A DNA stretch of 6,796 nt from Oceanospirillaceae bacterium UBA2001 (lineage in GTDB: Bacteria; Pseudomonadota; Gammaproteobacteria; Pseudomonadales; Balneatricaceae), in NCBI GenBank assembly GCA_002335115.1, contig DDCR01000180.1:1-6796 (forward strand), in the 5' to 3' direction. Numbering within the stretch: the first letter of the stretch is position 1; each line of letters begins with the position of its first letter. Positions 1-6,382 of this stretch are shown here, piece by piece. Both the position numbers and the translations under genes were made by a program. The notes under the pieces are model-generated. The model was not told the origin of the DNA. It did no database searches and saw only the letters and a program-made list of their open reading frames with translations.

Positions 1-4
1 GCGT

Positions 5-1084
5 ATGGAAAGTTATTTTCATGGAAATATGACTTCCCTCTTGATGGCATTAGCTGACCATAAATTTGCGGCAGCTTTACTTTTAATAGAGCAAGGTGCA
101 GATATTCACTTAGTCACCAGAAAAGCTTCCGCTTTGAACCTAGCGATTAAAGCATCTAATGCAGAAATAGTAGCAAGCCTGTTAAGCAAAGATGTTAATT
201 TAGCTTATATTGACCATAAAAGATTTTCAGCATTTCATGTAGCAGCAGATGAAGGTAATATAGAGATTATTCAATTGTTATTATTAGCTAATAAAGACTT
301 AAAATTGCTTAAGGAACGAGATCATTTTGGCCGGAATATTATTGATATTGCAGTTAGTAATGGTTTAACTTCTTTGGTACATCAACTTCTAGATCGTCAA
401 GACAAATTAGATATTGTAAAAATTTTTTTAAAAAATGGTGCTAACTTAGCTGATGCGCAAAAACAAACATTATTTGAGTTTGCGGCAATGACAGGTGATA
501 AATTCTTAGCAACATATGCTGTGTGCAGTTCGCCCGCTATATTAGATGCCGCATCTAATATGAATAAAATAGAAATTAGGCTGTGTAAAGCCGAATTATT
601 AGCTTGTAAGGATGAATTTATTGTGCCATTTTATGAGCGGATGCTGCAAATAGAAGATAGTAATCCAGAATTAAAGGGCTTTTATGGTGATTTAGTAACA
701 AAATTATTCTTACAAGACTTGCCAAAAGTAACTAATATTACTGAATGTAAAGATTATGCTTTAGCTATATTAGATCAGGTGGAAGAATTATTAGCTTATC
801 AATATAAACCTAGTTTTTTAGCTGGTGTAAGTAAAGATTTTAAGCAAATGTTTAGCCAGAAATTGAGCGCAGAAGCATATAATGATAATGAAGTAGATAG
901 CGCTAGCCAAAGAGCAAGAATAGAAGGTGGGGCTAAATTAGATATTTTACCTGGGGAATTAACCAAGCATATTGGCTCATTTATTGGGATAGAAGCTAGT
1001 GAAATAAGCAAAGATAAATTTGTCACTAAAATTACCAAAGAGCGTATTAAGAAAACAGATGAAGAGAAGGGTTTAGCAAGGTAG
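5..1084 (+). CDS. Ankyrin-repeat protein with C-terminal F-box/PRANC-like motif, possible host-directed effector (5' end may be cut)
   Basis: Seen: a 359-residue frame from an ATG four bases inside the window. The frame has no visible upstream stop or ribosome site, so the true start may lie outside. Ankyrin-like repeats lie at about residues 7-36 (ending LLLIEQGADIH), 39-69, 72-104 (FHVAADEGNIEIIQLLL) and 107-149 (ending IVKIFLKNGANL, with an extra helix-like insertion), plus a degenerate one near 153-175. Residues ~180-300 are charged and probably helical, with no family I recognise. Residues 315-327 read LPGELTKHIGSFI, resembling the LPxEL...I..FL core of F-box and PRANC motifs, followed by a Lys/Glu-rich tail. 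No signal peptide or membrane segment is seen. Known: ankyrin repeats mediate protein binding, and bacterial ankyrin/F-box proteins are often secreted effectors of intracellular bacteria. Inferred: a host-interacting protein, function unknown. Base composition is AT-rich (~32% GC in a counted segment). It has no obvious operon partner. Confidence 0.8.
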   Translation: MESYFHGNMTSLLMALADHKFAAALLLIEQGADIHLVTRKASALNLAIKASNAEIVASLLSKDVNLAYIDHKRFSAFHVAADEGNIEIIQLLLLANKDLKLLKERDHFGRNIIDIAVSNGLTSLVHQLLDRQDKLDIVKIFLKNGANLADAQKQTLFEFAAMTGDKFLATYAVCSSPAILDAASNMNKIEIRLCKAELLACKDEFIVPFYERMLQIEDSNPELKGFYGDLVTKLFLQDLPKVTNITECKDYALAILDQVEELLAYQYKPSFLAGVSKDFKQMFSQKLSAEAYNDNEVDSASQRARIEGGAKLDILPGELTKHIGSFIGIEASEISKDKFVTKITKERIKKTDEEKGLAR

Positions 1085-1376
1085 TGAGTTAATTGGGCTG
1101 TTGTACATTATGCTATCTCGAGATGATTCCTCTCATATAAATAGAAATAATCATACTATAAAGTCTTTAATATCTTGGTACTATTTATAGCATATCTTTA
1201 AAAGAGTCCTTGGGAGAGCAATTTATTAGAGTTAATAAATAAGACAAATAGGTTGCTGATTTTGATATGGGCAGAGCAGAGTTTATTATTTTAAAATATT
1301 TAAAAATTTATAGGTTAAATCTAAGTAATAAATTAGGATTTAGTTTTTTAGATGCTTATTATTTCATATTTTTGTT

Positions 1377-1535
1377 ATGGGCATGTTGCCAGGATCGTTA
1401 GGCTTAACATCTTTACTCAAAATGGATGGCACGTCAATTGTAGTTTTGCTATATATAATTTTTATTTTGTTATTTTATTTTCTCTTTTATAGCAAGATTA
1501 CATCTCAAATTAGCTCAATTGCTAAGCAATGGTAA
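1377..1535 (+). CDS. Possible small membrane protein (or remnant), 52 residues
   Basis: Not recognised. The frame begins MGMLPGSLGLTSLLKMDG and then has one strongly hydrophobic segment at about residues 21-38 (SIVVLLYIIFILLFYFLF), followed by a polar tail ending in SIAKQW. This is the shape of a single-pass membrane peptide. Its stop overlaps the start of the next small frame in the sequence ATGGTAA, an arrangement seen in coupled genes. Against it: no ribosome site precedes the ATG, and in DNA this rich in T, hydrophobic frames arise by chance. It could equally be a fragment of a frameshifted, decaying membrane gene. Confidence 0.2.
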   Translation: MGMLPGSLGLTSLLKMDGTSIVVLLYIIFILLFYFLFYSKITSQISSIAKQW

Positions 1536-1660
1536 AATTAAATAATGCTATGCACCAACATGCAAAAGAGGTCACACTTACAAAGCTATTAATTATGGGC
1601 TTTTTTCTGCTTAGTGCTGTTGTTTTTATGCCCTTACTAATGGTATTGCATTATTTCTGA
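1529..1660 (+). CDS. Possible small membrane protein (or remnant), 43 residues
   Basis: Not recognised. A polar N-terminus (MVKLNNAMHQHAKEV) is followed by one hydrophobic stretch at about residues 20-42 that runs to the stop. The start overlaps the previous small frame by seven bases. Its TGA overlaps the ATG of a further frame as TGATG (1660-1848, 62 residues, one hydrophobic patch, no recognisable family). No Shine-Dalgarno sequence is visible. The linked starts and stops argue for translation; the small size and AT-rich setting argue for chance or decay. Confidence 0.2.
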   Translation: MVKLNNAMHQHAKEVTLTKLLIMGFFLLSAVVFMPLLMVLHYF

Positions 1661-1898
1661 TGAATGTAGTATTAATTCAAAGATTAGAGATTTTGTTTAT
1701 ATATCTTTTTAAGATAATGATTAAGTGTACCAACAAAAATGCTGAATTATATAACTTAAAATCAATTACCTATCCAGGAAGAATATATAAGCATGATTTT
1801 ATTCCATTAGTTTTGATTAAATATTTTACTTTAGAATTGCAGGACTAGCTCTTGCTAATGCAAAATTCTAAGGCGAAATTTAGTTTATAGATGGCATT

Positions 1899-1917
1899 TG
1901 CTATTAAACAAATAGCA
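1899..1917. repeat. Short hairpin-forming inverted repeat in the gap
   Basis: Arms TGCTATT (1899-1905) and AATAGCA (1911-1917) are perfectly complementary around a five-base loop. Neither strand has a T-run after it, so it does not look like an intrinsic terminator. No function is assigned; in AT-rich DNA this may be chance. Confidence 0.35.
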
Positions 1918-2094
1918 GGAATAAAATAAGCTAAATAATGAAATATTACCAAAAACAACGAAAGTTAAGCAAGGTAAACTTGATTATAAAACAATAAATA
2001 TTAGCATAATTTTAATCAGCTATTAATCTATCTTGATATTTGGCTAGTTACTCTTACAAAATTAGATTTTAGTAAAAATATTTAGTAGAATTTA

Positions 2095-2118
2095 AACAGA
2101 AACTTAGCTGTAAGCTAA
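2095..2118 (-). terminator. Weak candidate terminator after gltA
   Basis: Six bases past the gltA stop, on the minus strand, a perfect six-base-pair stem (TTAGCT / AGCTAA, plus-strand 2104-2118) closes a three-base loop. It is followed by GTTTCTGTTT. The position is right for a gltA terminator. The stem is short with only two G-C pairs and the T-run is interrupted, so termination would be weak. Confidence 0.35.
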
Positions 2119-2124
2119 TAATTT

Positions 2125-3408
2125 TTAGCGCATTTCAGAAAATTTTCTTAATTTTTCTCCAATATAAATTTGTCTAGGTCTACCTATTTTAGAATCCTGA
2201 TCTTCGATCATTTCTTTCCATTGTGACACCCAGCCCGTAGTTCGCGCAATGGCAAACATAACGGTAAACATTTGCACTGGTATGTTAAGTGCCTTATAAA
2301 TGATACCAGAGTAGAAATCTACGTTAGGATAGAGTTTTCTATTTACAAAATATTCATCAGATAATGCTATTCTTTCTAATTCTTTGGCTATATCTAATAA
2401 TGGATCATTTTTCACATCTAATTCGGCAAGAACTTCATCACAAGTTTTTTTCAATACTTTAGCTCTTGGGTCATAATTTTTGTAAACACGATGACCAAAA
2501 CCCATTAATCTAAAAGGATCATTAGCATCTTTAGCTTTCTTGATATATTTATTGATGTTATCTTTAGTGCCAATTTCTTCTAACATTTTAATTACGGCTT
2601 CATTTGCACCACCATGAGCTGGACCCCACAAAGAGGCAATGCCAGAGCCAATACAAGCGTAAGGGTTTGCCCCACTTGAACCGGCTAACCTTACTGTTGA
2701 AGTGGAAGCATTTTGTTCATGATCTGCATGTAAAATAAATATTTTATCTAATGCGTTAGAAATAGTTTTGTTAATTTTATATTTTTCGCAGGGCACTGCA
2801 AACATCATACGAAGAAAATTTTCGGCTAAAGTAAGGTCATTTTGCGGGTAAATAAAAGGCTGACCAATAGAATATTTGTAAGCCATAGCTGCTAAAGTTG
2901 GAGTTTTAGCTATCATTTTAATACATGCTAAATCTCTATCTCCTTGGTCTAAAATGTCGGTGCTATTATGGTAGAAAGCTGATAATGAAGCAACAGCTCC
3001 AACTAAAATTGCCATAGGATGAGCTTTTCTTGGAAAGCCACGATATAGAAATTGTAATTGTTCATGTACTAGAGTGTGGTGCCTAAGCTTATATTCATAA
3101 GCAGCAAATTCTTTTTTAGTGGGCAATTCGCCATACATTAACAAATATGCAACTTCCTCATAAGTGCTTTGCTCTGCAAGTTCTTCAATAGGATAACCAC
3201 GATAGCGTAAAATGCCTTTATCACCATCTATGTAGGTGATTTTAGATTCGCATGAAGCAGTAGATACAAAGCCTGGATCGTAGGTAAAAAGACCTTTGCT
3301 CACTAGTTGACGCACGTCAATAACGTCTGGCCCCGCACTGCCTGAATAAATTGGTAGCTCGATGGGGTCCATGCCTTCTATGTGCAGAGTGGCTTTTTTT
3401 TCGGACAT
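2125..3408 (-). CDS. gltA: Citrate synthase, type II (TCA cycle)
   Basis: Condenses oxaloacetate and acetyl-CoA to citrate, the entry step of the TCA cycle, in the cytoplasm. The 427-residue product equals the length of E. coli GltA. Family motifs are intact: HADHEQNAS at 227-235, [10 protein letters not shown] with the catalytic His265, [15 protein letters not shown] with His306, and PNVDFYSG with Asp364. Cys207 in VPCEKY matches the cysteine linked to NADH inhibition in hexameric gammaproteobacterial enzymes, so similar control is possible (inference). The ATG at 3408 is chosen because the protein then starts [12 protein letters not shown], as in relatives, and AGGAG lies seven bases upstream. 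A frame open to 3492 would add 28 unrelated residues. The gene is divergent from sdhCDAB. Oddity: third-position GC is 19/40 in codons 1-40 but 14/80 in codons 97-176, so composition changes within the gene. Confidence 0.97.
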   Translation of the reverse strand: MSEKKATLHIEGMDPIELPIYSGSAGPDVIDVRQLVSKGLFTYDPGFVSTASCESKITYIDGDKGILRYRGYPIEELAEQSTYEEVAYLLMYGELPTKKEFAAYEYKLRHHTLVHEQLQFLYRGFPRKAHPMAILVGAVASLSAFYHNSTDILDQGDRDLACIKMIAKTPTLAAMAYKYSIGQPFIYPQNDLTLAENFLRMMFAVPCEKYKINKTISNALDKIFILHADHEQNASTSTVRLAGSSGANPYACIGSGIASLWGPAHGGANEAVIKMLEEIGTKDNINKYIKKAKDANDPFRLMGFGHRVYKNYDPRAKVLKKTCDEVLAELDVKNDPLLDIAKELERIALSDEYFVNRKLYPNVDFYSGIIYKALNIPVQMFTVMFAIARTTGWVSQWKEMIEDQDSKIGRPRQIYIGEKLRKFSEMR

Positions 3409-3415
3409 TGCTTGG

Positions 3416-3420
3416 CTCCT
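3416..3420 (-). promoter_or_regulatory. Ribosome binding site fixing the gltA start
   Basis: The minus strand reads AGGAG, then seven bases, then the ATG at 3408. This is a strong Shine-Dalgarno sequence and decides the start against the longer open frame. Confidence 0.8.
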
Positions 3421-3454
3421 AAAAGTTGTGTTGGAGAGGTGGAAGATAAAGTAG

Positions 3455-3499
3455 CTATTTAAGGCCAAAACACGTAATAAGATTACGCGCAAGAGCCAT
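3455..3499 (-). other. Possible short upstream reading frame in the gltA leader
   Basis: A 14-codon frame ([14 protein letters not shown], then TAG) lies 46 bases before the gltA start. GGAGG precedes its ATG by only three bases, closer than usual, and that GGAGG sits in one arm of the hairpin at 3504-3518. The codons show no run of one amino acid as in classic attenuator leader peptides. It may be chance, or a small translated leader if gltA transcription begins further upstream. Confidence 0.2.
3473..3487. repeat. Inverted repeat CGTAAT-N3-ATTACG
   Basis: Perfect six-base arms around AAG, in the region upstream of gltA and inside the possible upstream reading frame. It could be a protein-binding dyad or an RNA hairpin in the gltA leader. 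No known operator is recognised. Confidence 0.4.
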
Positions 3500-3503
3500 C
3501 CGC

Positions 3504-3518
3504 CTCCAAAAACTGGAG
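3504..3518. repeat. Inverted repeat CTCCA-N5-TGGAG upstream of gltA
   Basis: Perfect five-base arms around AAAAC. Read as gltA leader RNA it forms a hairpin with a U-rich loop whose 3' arm holds a GGAGG. No T-run follows, so it is not a terminator. Function unknown. Confidence 0.35.
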
Positions 3519-3523
3519 CCTAT

Positions 3524-3541
3524 CTTACCCTAGACTTACCC
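3524..3541. repeat. Tandem CTTACCC direct repeats, 11-base period
   Basis: CTTACCC occurs at 3524-3530 and 3535-3541, spaced one DNA turn apart, in the gltA/sdh divergent region. Such phasing is typical of sites for response regulators that bind as tandem dimers. ArcA, which controls this locus in E. coli, uses direct repeats with about this period, but this sequence does not clearly match its consensus. Regulator unknown. Confidence 0.35.
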
Positions 3542-3575
3542 GAGTTGGGTCATAGAAAAGATTCGGCATATTGAT

Positions 3576-3591
3576 TGTAGTTATAACTACA
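3576..3591. promoter_or_regulatory. 16-base perfect palindrome, candidate operator between gltA and sdhC
   Basis: TGTAGTTATAACTACA is a perfect palindrome without spacer, midway in the divergent intergenic region. Its symmetry and position suit a dimeric regulator acting on one or both genes. It lies between a TTGATT (3571-3576) and a poor -10 match TGATAT (3594-3599) spaced 17 bases, so it could overlap a weak rightward promoter. I do not recognise the site as that of a known factor. Confidence 0.45.
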
Positions 3592-3733
3592 GGTGATATG
3601 GTGGGGTACTACTATAAAGTTAAGCGTATATGATCCTCTTGTCGGGCCCATTTGTAAAGGCTTTGTATTAAGTCGAGGCTACGCAATGCTTAGCTATCAT
3701 TGAATGCCTATGCAAATTAAAAAAAAAGCACAT

Positions 3734-3749
3734 ACGACAAAAGTGTCGT
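3734..3749. promoter_or_regulatory. Dyad ACGACA-N4-TGTCGT abutting the sdh -35 box
   Basis: Perfect six-base arms around AAAG. The last base coincides with the first base of the proposed sdh -35 box, a usual place for an activator or repressor site. The plus strand then reads TTGTTTTC, so a terminator-like hairpin is an alternative, but no gene upstream on this strand needs one. Confidence 0.4.
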
Positions 3750-3777
3750 TGTTTTCTGTGGTCCAACTCCCTATACT
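3749..3777 (+). promoter_or_regulatory. Candidate sigma-70 promoter of sdhCDAB
   Basis: TTGTTT (3749-3754) and TATACT (3772-3777) are separated by exactly 17 bases. The -10 matches TATAAT at five of six positions. An A/T stretch with nine consecutive A (3719-3727) lies upstream and could act as an UP-like element. Initiation near 3784 would give a leader of about 90 bases before sdhC. It is the best rightward promoter I find in the intergenic region. For gltA I find no convincing promoter by eye. Confidence 0.5.
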
Positions 3778-3873
3778 TGTCCACGGCGTGACGCTTGCAG
3801 CTATGTGGGTGTCGATCCAGAGTATTTTTTGAAGCCTTAGTTTAACTCATTTTTTAGCCAAAAGTAGGTAACC

Positions 3874-4251
3874 GTGAGCGATAAAAGACCTGTTAATCTG
3901 GACCTAGGCACATTCAAACACCCGTTAGTTTCTGTGATATCGATAAGCCACAGAATTTCGGGTGTCGTTTTGTTTGTGGGCCTAGTATTTTTATTCAACC
4001 TATTTGATATGTCCCTTGAGGGAGAGCTTGGTTTTGCGTCAGCGCAAACCCTTTTGCTGGAGCACTCTCTTGCTCAATTTGTGACTTGGGGGCTGTTAAC
4101 GGCTCTAGGATTTCATTTTAGTGCAGGTATGAAACATCTTGTTATGGACTTTGGTCATGGCGAAGAACTTGAATCTGCGAATAATGCAGCAAAGTTTGTT
4201 ATCGGCTCAACGGTTGTATTGGCCATTTTGGCGGGGGTTTGGGTATGGTAA
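3874..4251 (+). CDS. sdhC: Succinate dehydrogenase cytochrome b556 membrane subunit
   Basis: Large membrane anchor of respiratory complex II in the inner membrane, helping to bind heme b and ubiquinone. The 125-residue product has the family N-terminus RPVNLDL (5-11), the SISHRISG motif (23-30) with Ser23 and Arg27 matching the E. coli quinone-site residues Ser27 and Arg31, and three hydrophobic segments at about 18-44, 64-84 and 106-125. His81 in the FHFSAGMKH motif aligns with the E. coli heme ligand His84. The start is GTG, the only one possible, because an in-frame TAG lies nine bases before it; a weak AGG precedes it. It is first in the sdhCDAB operon and overlaps sdhD by seven bases. 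Oddity: Lys87 stands where E. coli and Pseudomonas have Arg before the conserved His. Confidence 0.95.
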   Translation: MSDKRPVNLDLGTFKHPLVSVISISHRISGVVLFVGLVFLFNLFDMSLEGELGFASAQTLLLEHSLAQFVTWGLLTALGFHFSAGMKHLVMDFGHGEELESANNAAKFVIGSTVVLAILAGVWVW

Positions 4252-4592
4252 CCACAATTACAAGTTATGGTCGGAGCGGTCTTGCTGATTGGCTCGTGCA
4301 GCGTGTAAGCGCCGTTATTTTAGCGGTCTACTCTATTTTTATGGTGGTCTACCTGCTGCTCAATCCACAGGTAGACTTTGCCCAATGGCAGACTTTGTTT
4401 AATGGCACTAGCATGCGCATCTTTAGCTTGATGGCGCTTTTGTCGTTGGGAGCACATTGCTGGATTGGGTTATGGTCGATTTCTACCGATTACTTGAAAC
4501 ATTTTGCTGTGCGCTTCGCATTTCAAATGCTAGTGGGTTTATTAATGTTTATCTACACCATTTGGGGTGTACAGCTGCTTTGGGGCCTATAA
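4245..4592 (+). CDS. sdhD: Succinate dehydrogenase hydrophobic membrane anchor subunit
   Basis: Small membrane anchor of complex II, which with SdhC holds heme b and forms the quinone site. At 115 residues it has the length of E. coli SdhD. His71, Asp82 and Tyr83 (HCWIGLW and TDYLK) fall at the same positions as the heme ligand His71 and the quinone-site residues of the E. coli protein. Three membrane helices lie at about 17-39, 57-79 and 91-114. The ATG at 4245 is chosen because the product then begins MVTTITSYGRSGL, like relatives, and it overlaps the sdhC stop in ATGGTAA, which implies translational coupling. A TTG two codons earlier is open but unlikely. A G-run in the end of sdhC may serve as ribosome site. 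Confidence 0.95.
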   Translation: MVTTITSYGRSGLADWLVQRVSAVILAVYSIFMVVYLLLNPQVDFAQWQTLFNGTSMRIFSLMALLSLGAHCWIGLWSISTDYLKHFAVRFAFQMLVGLLMFIYTIWGVQLLWGL

Positions 4593-4595
4593 GTC

Positions 4596-6371
4596 ATGTC
4601 AAACAACTTACGTAAAATGTCCTATGAAGCCATCGTAATTGGTGGTGGTGGTGCTGGTATGCGGGCTGCGTTGCAACTCACAGAATCGGGTTTAAAAACT
4701 GCCTGTATTACTAAAGTATTTCCCACTCGCTCGCACACAGTATCAGCTCAGGGTGGTATTACCTGCGCTATTGCAAGCAATGATCCCAATGATGATTGGC
4801 GCTGGCATATGTATGACACCGTCAAAGGTTCCGATTACATTGGTGACCAAGATGCGATCGAATACATGTGTAGTGTTGGTCCTCAAGCGGTATTTGAGTT
4901 GGACCATATGGGCCTACCTTTTTCTCGCACGGAAGAAGGGCGCATCTATCAGCGCCCCTTTGGAGGCCAATCGAAAAACTTTGGTGAGGGTGGGCAGGCC
5001 GCTCGAACTTGTGCTGCCGCAGACCGAACAGGTCACGCGTTATTGCACGCTTTGTACCAAGGTAATTTAAAGGGGGGAACTACCTTTTTAAATGAATGGT
5101 TCGCTGTGGATATGGTTCAAAATGACGATGGTGCGATCGTGGGTGTGGTTGCGATATGTATTGAGTCAGGAGAAACCGTTTATATTGAAGCTAAAGCGAC
5201 GGTCTTAGCGACCGGTGGTGCAGGTCGCATCTACCAGTCTACGACCAATGCACTCATTAATACGGGTGATGGGGTAGGTATGGCATTACGCATGGGTTTG
5301 CCCCTGCAAGATATGGAAATGTGGCAGTTCCATCCCACGGGCATCGCTGGTGCAGGTACGTTGGTTACAGAGGGGTGTCGTGGAGAAGGTGGTTACCTAA
5401 TCAACAAAGATGGTGAGCGCTTCATGGAGCGCTACGCGCCCAATGCAAAAGATTTAGCAGGTCGTGACGTCGTGGCCCGGTCCATGGTGATGGAAATATT
5501 AGAAGGCCGCGGTTGTGGTGCCAATGGTGACCATGTGTTGCTTAAACTTGACCATTTAGGTGAAGAAGTACTAGAAAGTCGGTTGCCTGGAGTCTGCGAG
5601 TTATCCAAAACCTTTGCTCATGTTGATCCAGTGGTTGAACCTGTGCCTGTTGTTCCTACCTGTCACTACATGATGGGTGGCATACCTACTAACATTGGTG
5701 GGCAAGTGTTGTATCCAGAGTCTGCATCAGAAACCCGTATTATCGAGGGTTTATATGCCTGTGGAGAGGTAGCGTGTGTCTCCGTGCACGGCGCGAACCG
5801 CTTAGGTGGTAACTCCTTGTTGGATTTGGTGGTGTTTGGTCGAGCAGCGGGCATACAAATTGAGAAATCAATGCGCGAAGGCTATGCTGTAGAGCCCGCC
5901 AGTCAGGCGAACTTAGATGCCGCTATGGTGCGGTTAAATCGCTTAAACAATTCTGAATCCGGTGCCAGTATTGCTGAGGTTCGAGCAGACCTGCAAACAA
6001 CGATGCAGTTATACTTTGGTGTGTTTCGTGAAGGCGAAAGTATGCTTAAAGGCCTAGAGCTACTGCGCGAAATTAGGACCAAAGTGTCCAACCTACATCT
6101 GCAAGATAAAACGGGTGCTTTTAACACAGACCGCATCGAAGCCTTGGAGTTACAAAACTTATTTGAAGTCGCATTTGCGACCGCTATTTCGGCAGAGCAA
6201 CGTAAAGAAAGTCGAGGCGCTCATGCGCGTAATGACTTTACTGAGCGGGATGACGAAAATTGGTTGAAACACTCAGTGTATTATCCTTTGGAAGAGCGTC
6301 TTGGTAAACGAGATGTGAATTTTACACCTAAAACTGTGGATGCTTTTCCACCTAAAATTCGTACTTACTAG
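4596..6371 (+). CDS. sdhA: Succinate dehydrogenase flavoprotein subunit
   Basis: Catalytic subunit of complex II: oxidises succinate to fumarate with covalently bound FAD, on the cytoplasmic face of the inner membrane, and passes electrons to SdhB. The 591-residue product is close to the 588 of E. coli and colinear throughout. Visible parts are the FAD-binding [11 protein letters not shown] (17-27), [11 protein letters not shown] with the flavin-linked His47, HPTGIAG with His246, [11 protein letters not shown] with the catalytic Arg290, CHYMMGG with His357, [13 protein letters not shown] with Arg402, and the C-terminal PPKIRTY ending typical of this subunit. It starts three bases after the sdhD stop; a second ATG at 4617 would shorten the N-terminus by seven residues and lacks a better ribosome site. 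All key residues are present. Confidence 0.98.
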   Translation: MSNNLRKMSYEAIVIGGGGAGMRAALQLTESGLKTACITKVFPTRSHTVSAQGGITCAIASNDPNDDWRWHMYDTVKGSDYIGDQDAIEYMCSVGPQAVFELDHMGLPFSRTEEGRIYQRPFGGQSKNFGEGGQAARTCAAADRTGHALLHALYQGNLKGGTTFLNEWFAVDMVQNDDGAIVGVVAICIESGETVYIEAKATVLATGGAGRIYQSTTNALINTGDGVGMALRMGLPLQDMEMWQFHPTGIAGAGTLVTEGCRGEGGYLINKDGERFMERYAPNAKDLAGRDVVARSMVMEILEGRGCGANGDHVLLKLDHLGEEVLESRLPGVCELSKTFAHVDPVVEPVPVVPTCHYMMGGIPTNIGGQVLYPESASETRIIEGLYACGEVACVSVHGANRLGGNSLLDLVVFGRAAGIQIEKSMREGYAVEPASQANLDAAMVRLNRLNNSESGASIAEVRADLQTTMQLYFGVFREGESMLKGLELLREIRTKVSNLHLQDKTGAFNTDRIEALELQNLFEVAFATAISAEQRKESRGAHARNDFTERDDENWLKHSVYYPLEERLGKRDVNFTPKTVDAFPPKIRTY

Positions 6372-6375
6372 GGAG
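6372..6375 (+). promoter_or_regulatory. Ribosome binding site of sdhB
   Basis: GGAG directly follows the sdhA stop and lies seven bases before the sdhB ATG, fixing that start. Confidence 0.7.
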
Positions 6376-6382
6376 TAGTGAT

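Larger units (their letters stand above)
1085..2124. other. AT-rich gap of about 1 kb without a convincing gene
   Basis: This stretch between the ankyrin gene and the gltA stop is very AT-rich. It contains only short frames, the longest being 62 codons at 1660-1848. A short palindrome ATCTCGAGAT lies at 1115-1124 just after the ankyrin stop, but no T-run follows, so it is not a convincing terminator. A chain of small overlapping frames covers 1267-1848 and is listed in part below. From 1849 on I see only hairpins. No RNA gene, transposase fragment or array is recognisable. It may be decayed coding DNA. Confidence 0.6.

Noticed and set aside
799..1038. Minus-strand hydrophobic 79-codon frame opposite the ankyrin gene
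   Set aside because: The Leu/Ser-rich content follows from reading the complement of AT-rich Lys/Glu/Ala/Ser codons; no ribosome site and no recognisable family.
1155..1194. CTATAAA / TTTATAG inverted repeat after the ankyrin gene
   Set aside because: Seven A/T-rich pairs with a loop over 20 bases are expected by chance in this DNA and no T-run follows, so it is not called a terminator.
1938..1997. 19-codon Lys-rich frame starting MKYYQKQRKL
   Set aside because: Too short, no ribosome site, and typical of random AT-rich sequence.
3409..3492. Upstream extension of gltA by 28 residues to a TTG at 3492
   Set aside because: The extension does not resemble citrate synthase N-termini, its start is TTG, and a strong AGGAG precedes the internal ATG at 3408 that gives the family-typical MSEKKATL start.
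4239..4244. TTG two codons before the sdhD ATG as alternative start
   Set aside because: The ATG at 4245 gives the family-typical MVTTITSYGRSG start and the usual ATGGTAA overlap with sdhC.
4753..5070. 105-codon frame on the plus strand inside sdhA
   Set aside because: It lies in another frame fully inside the conserved sdhA sequence, with no ribosome site and no family resemblance; it is a shadow.
5666..6136. Minus-strand frames of 62 and 77 codons opposite sdhA
   Set aside because: They are opposite strongly conserved sdhA codons, have unusual composition and no ribosome site; frame shadows.
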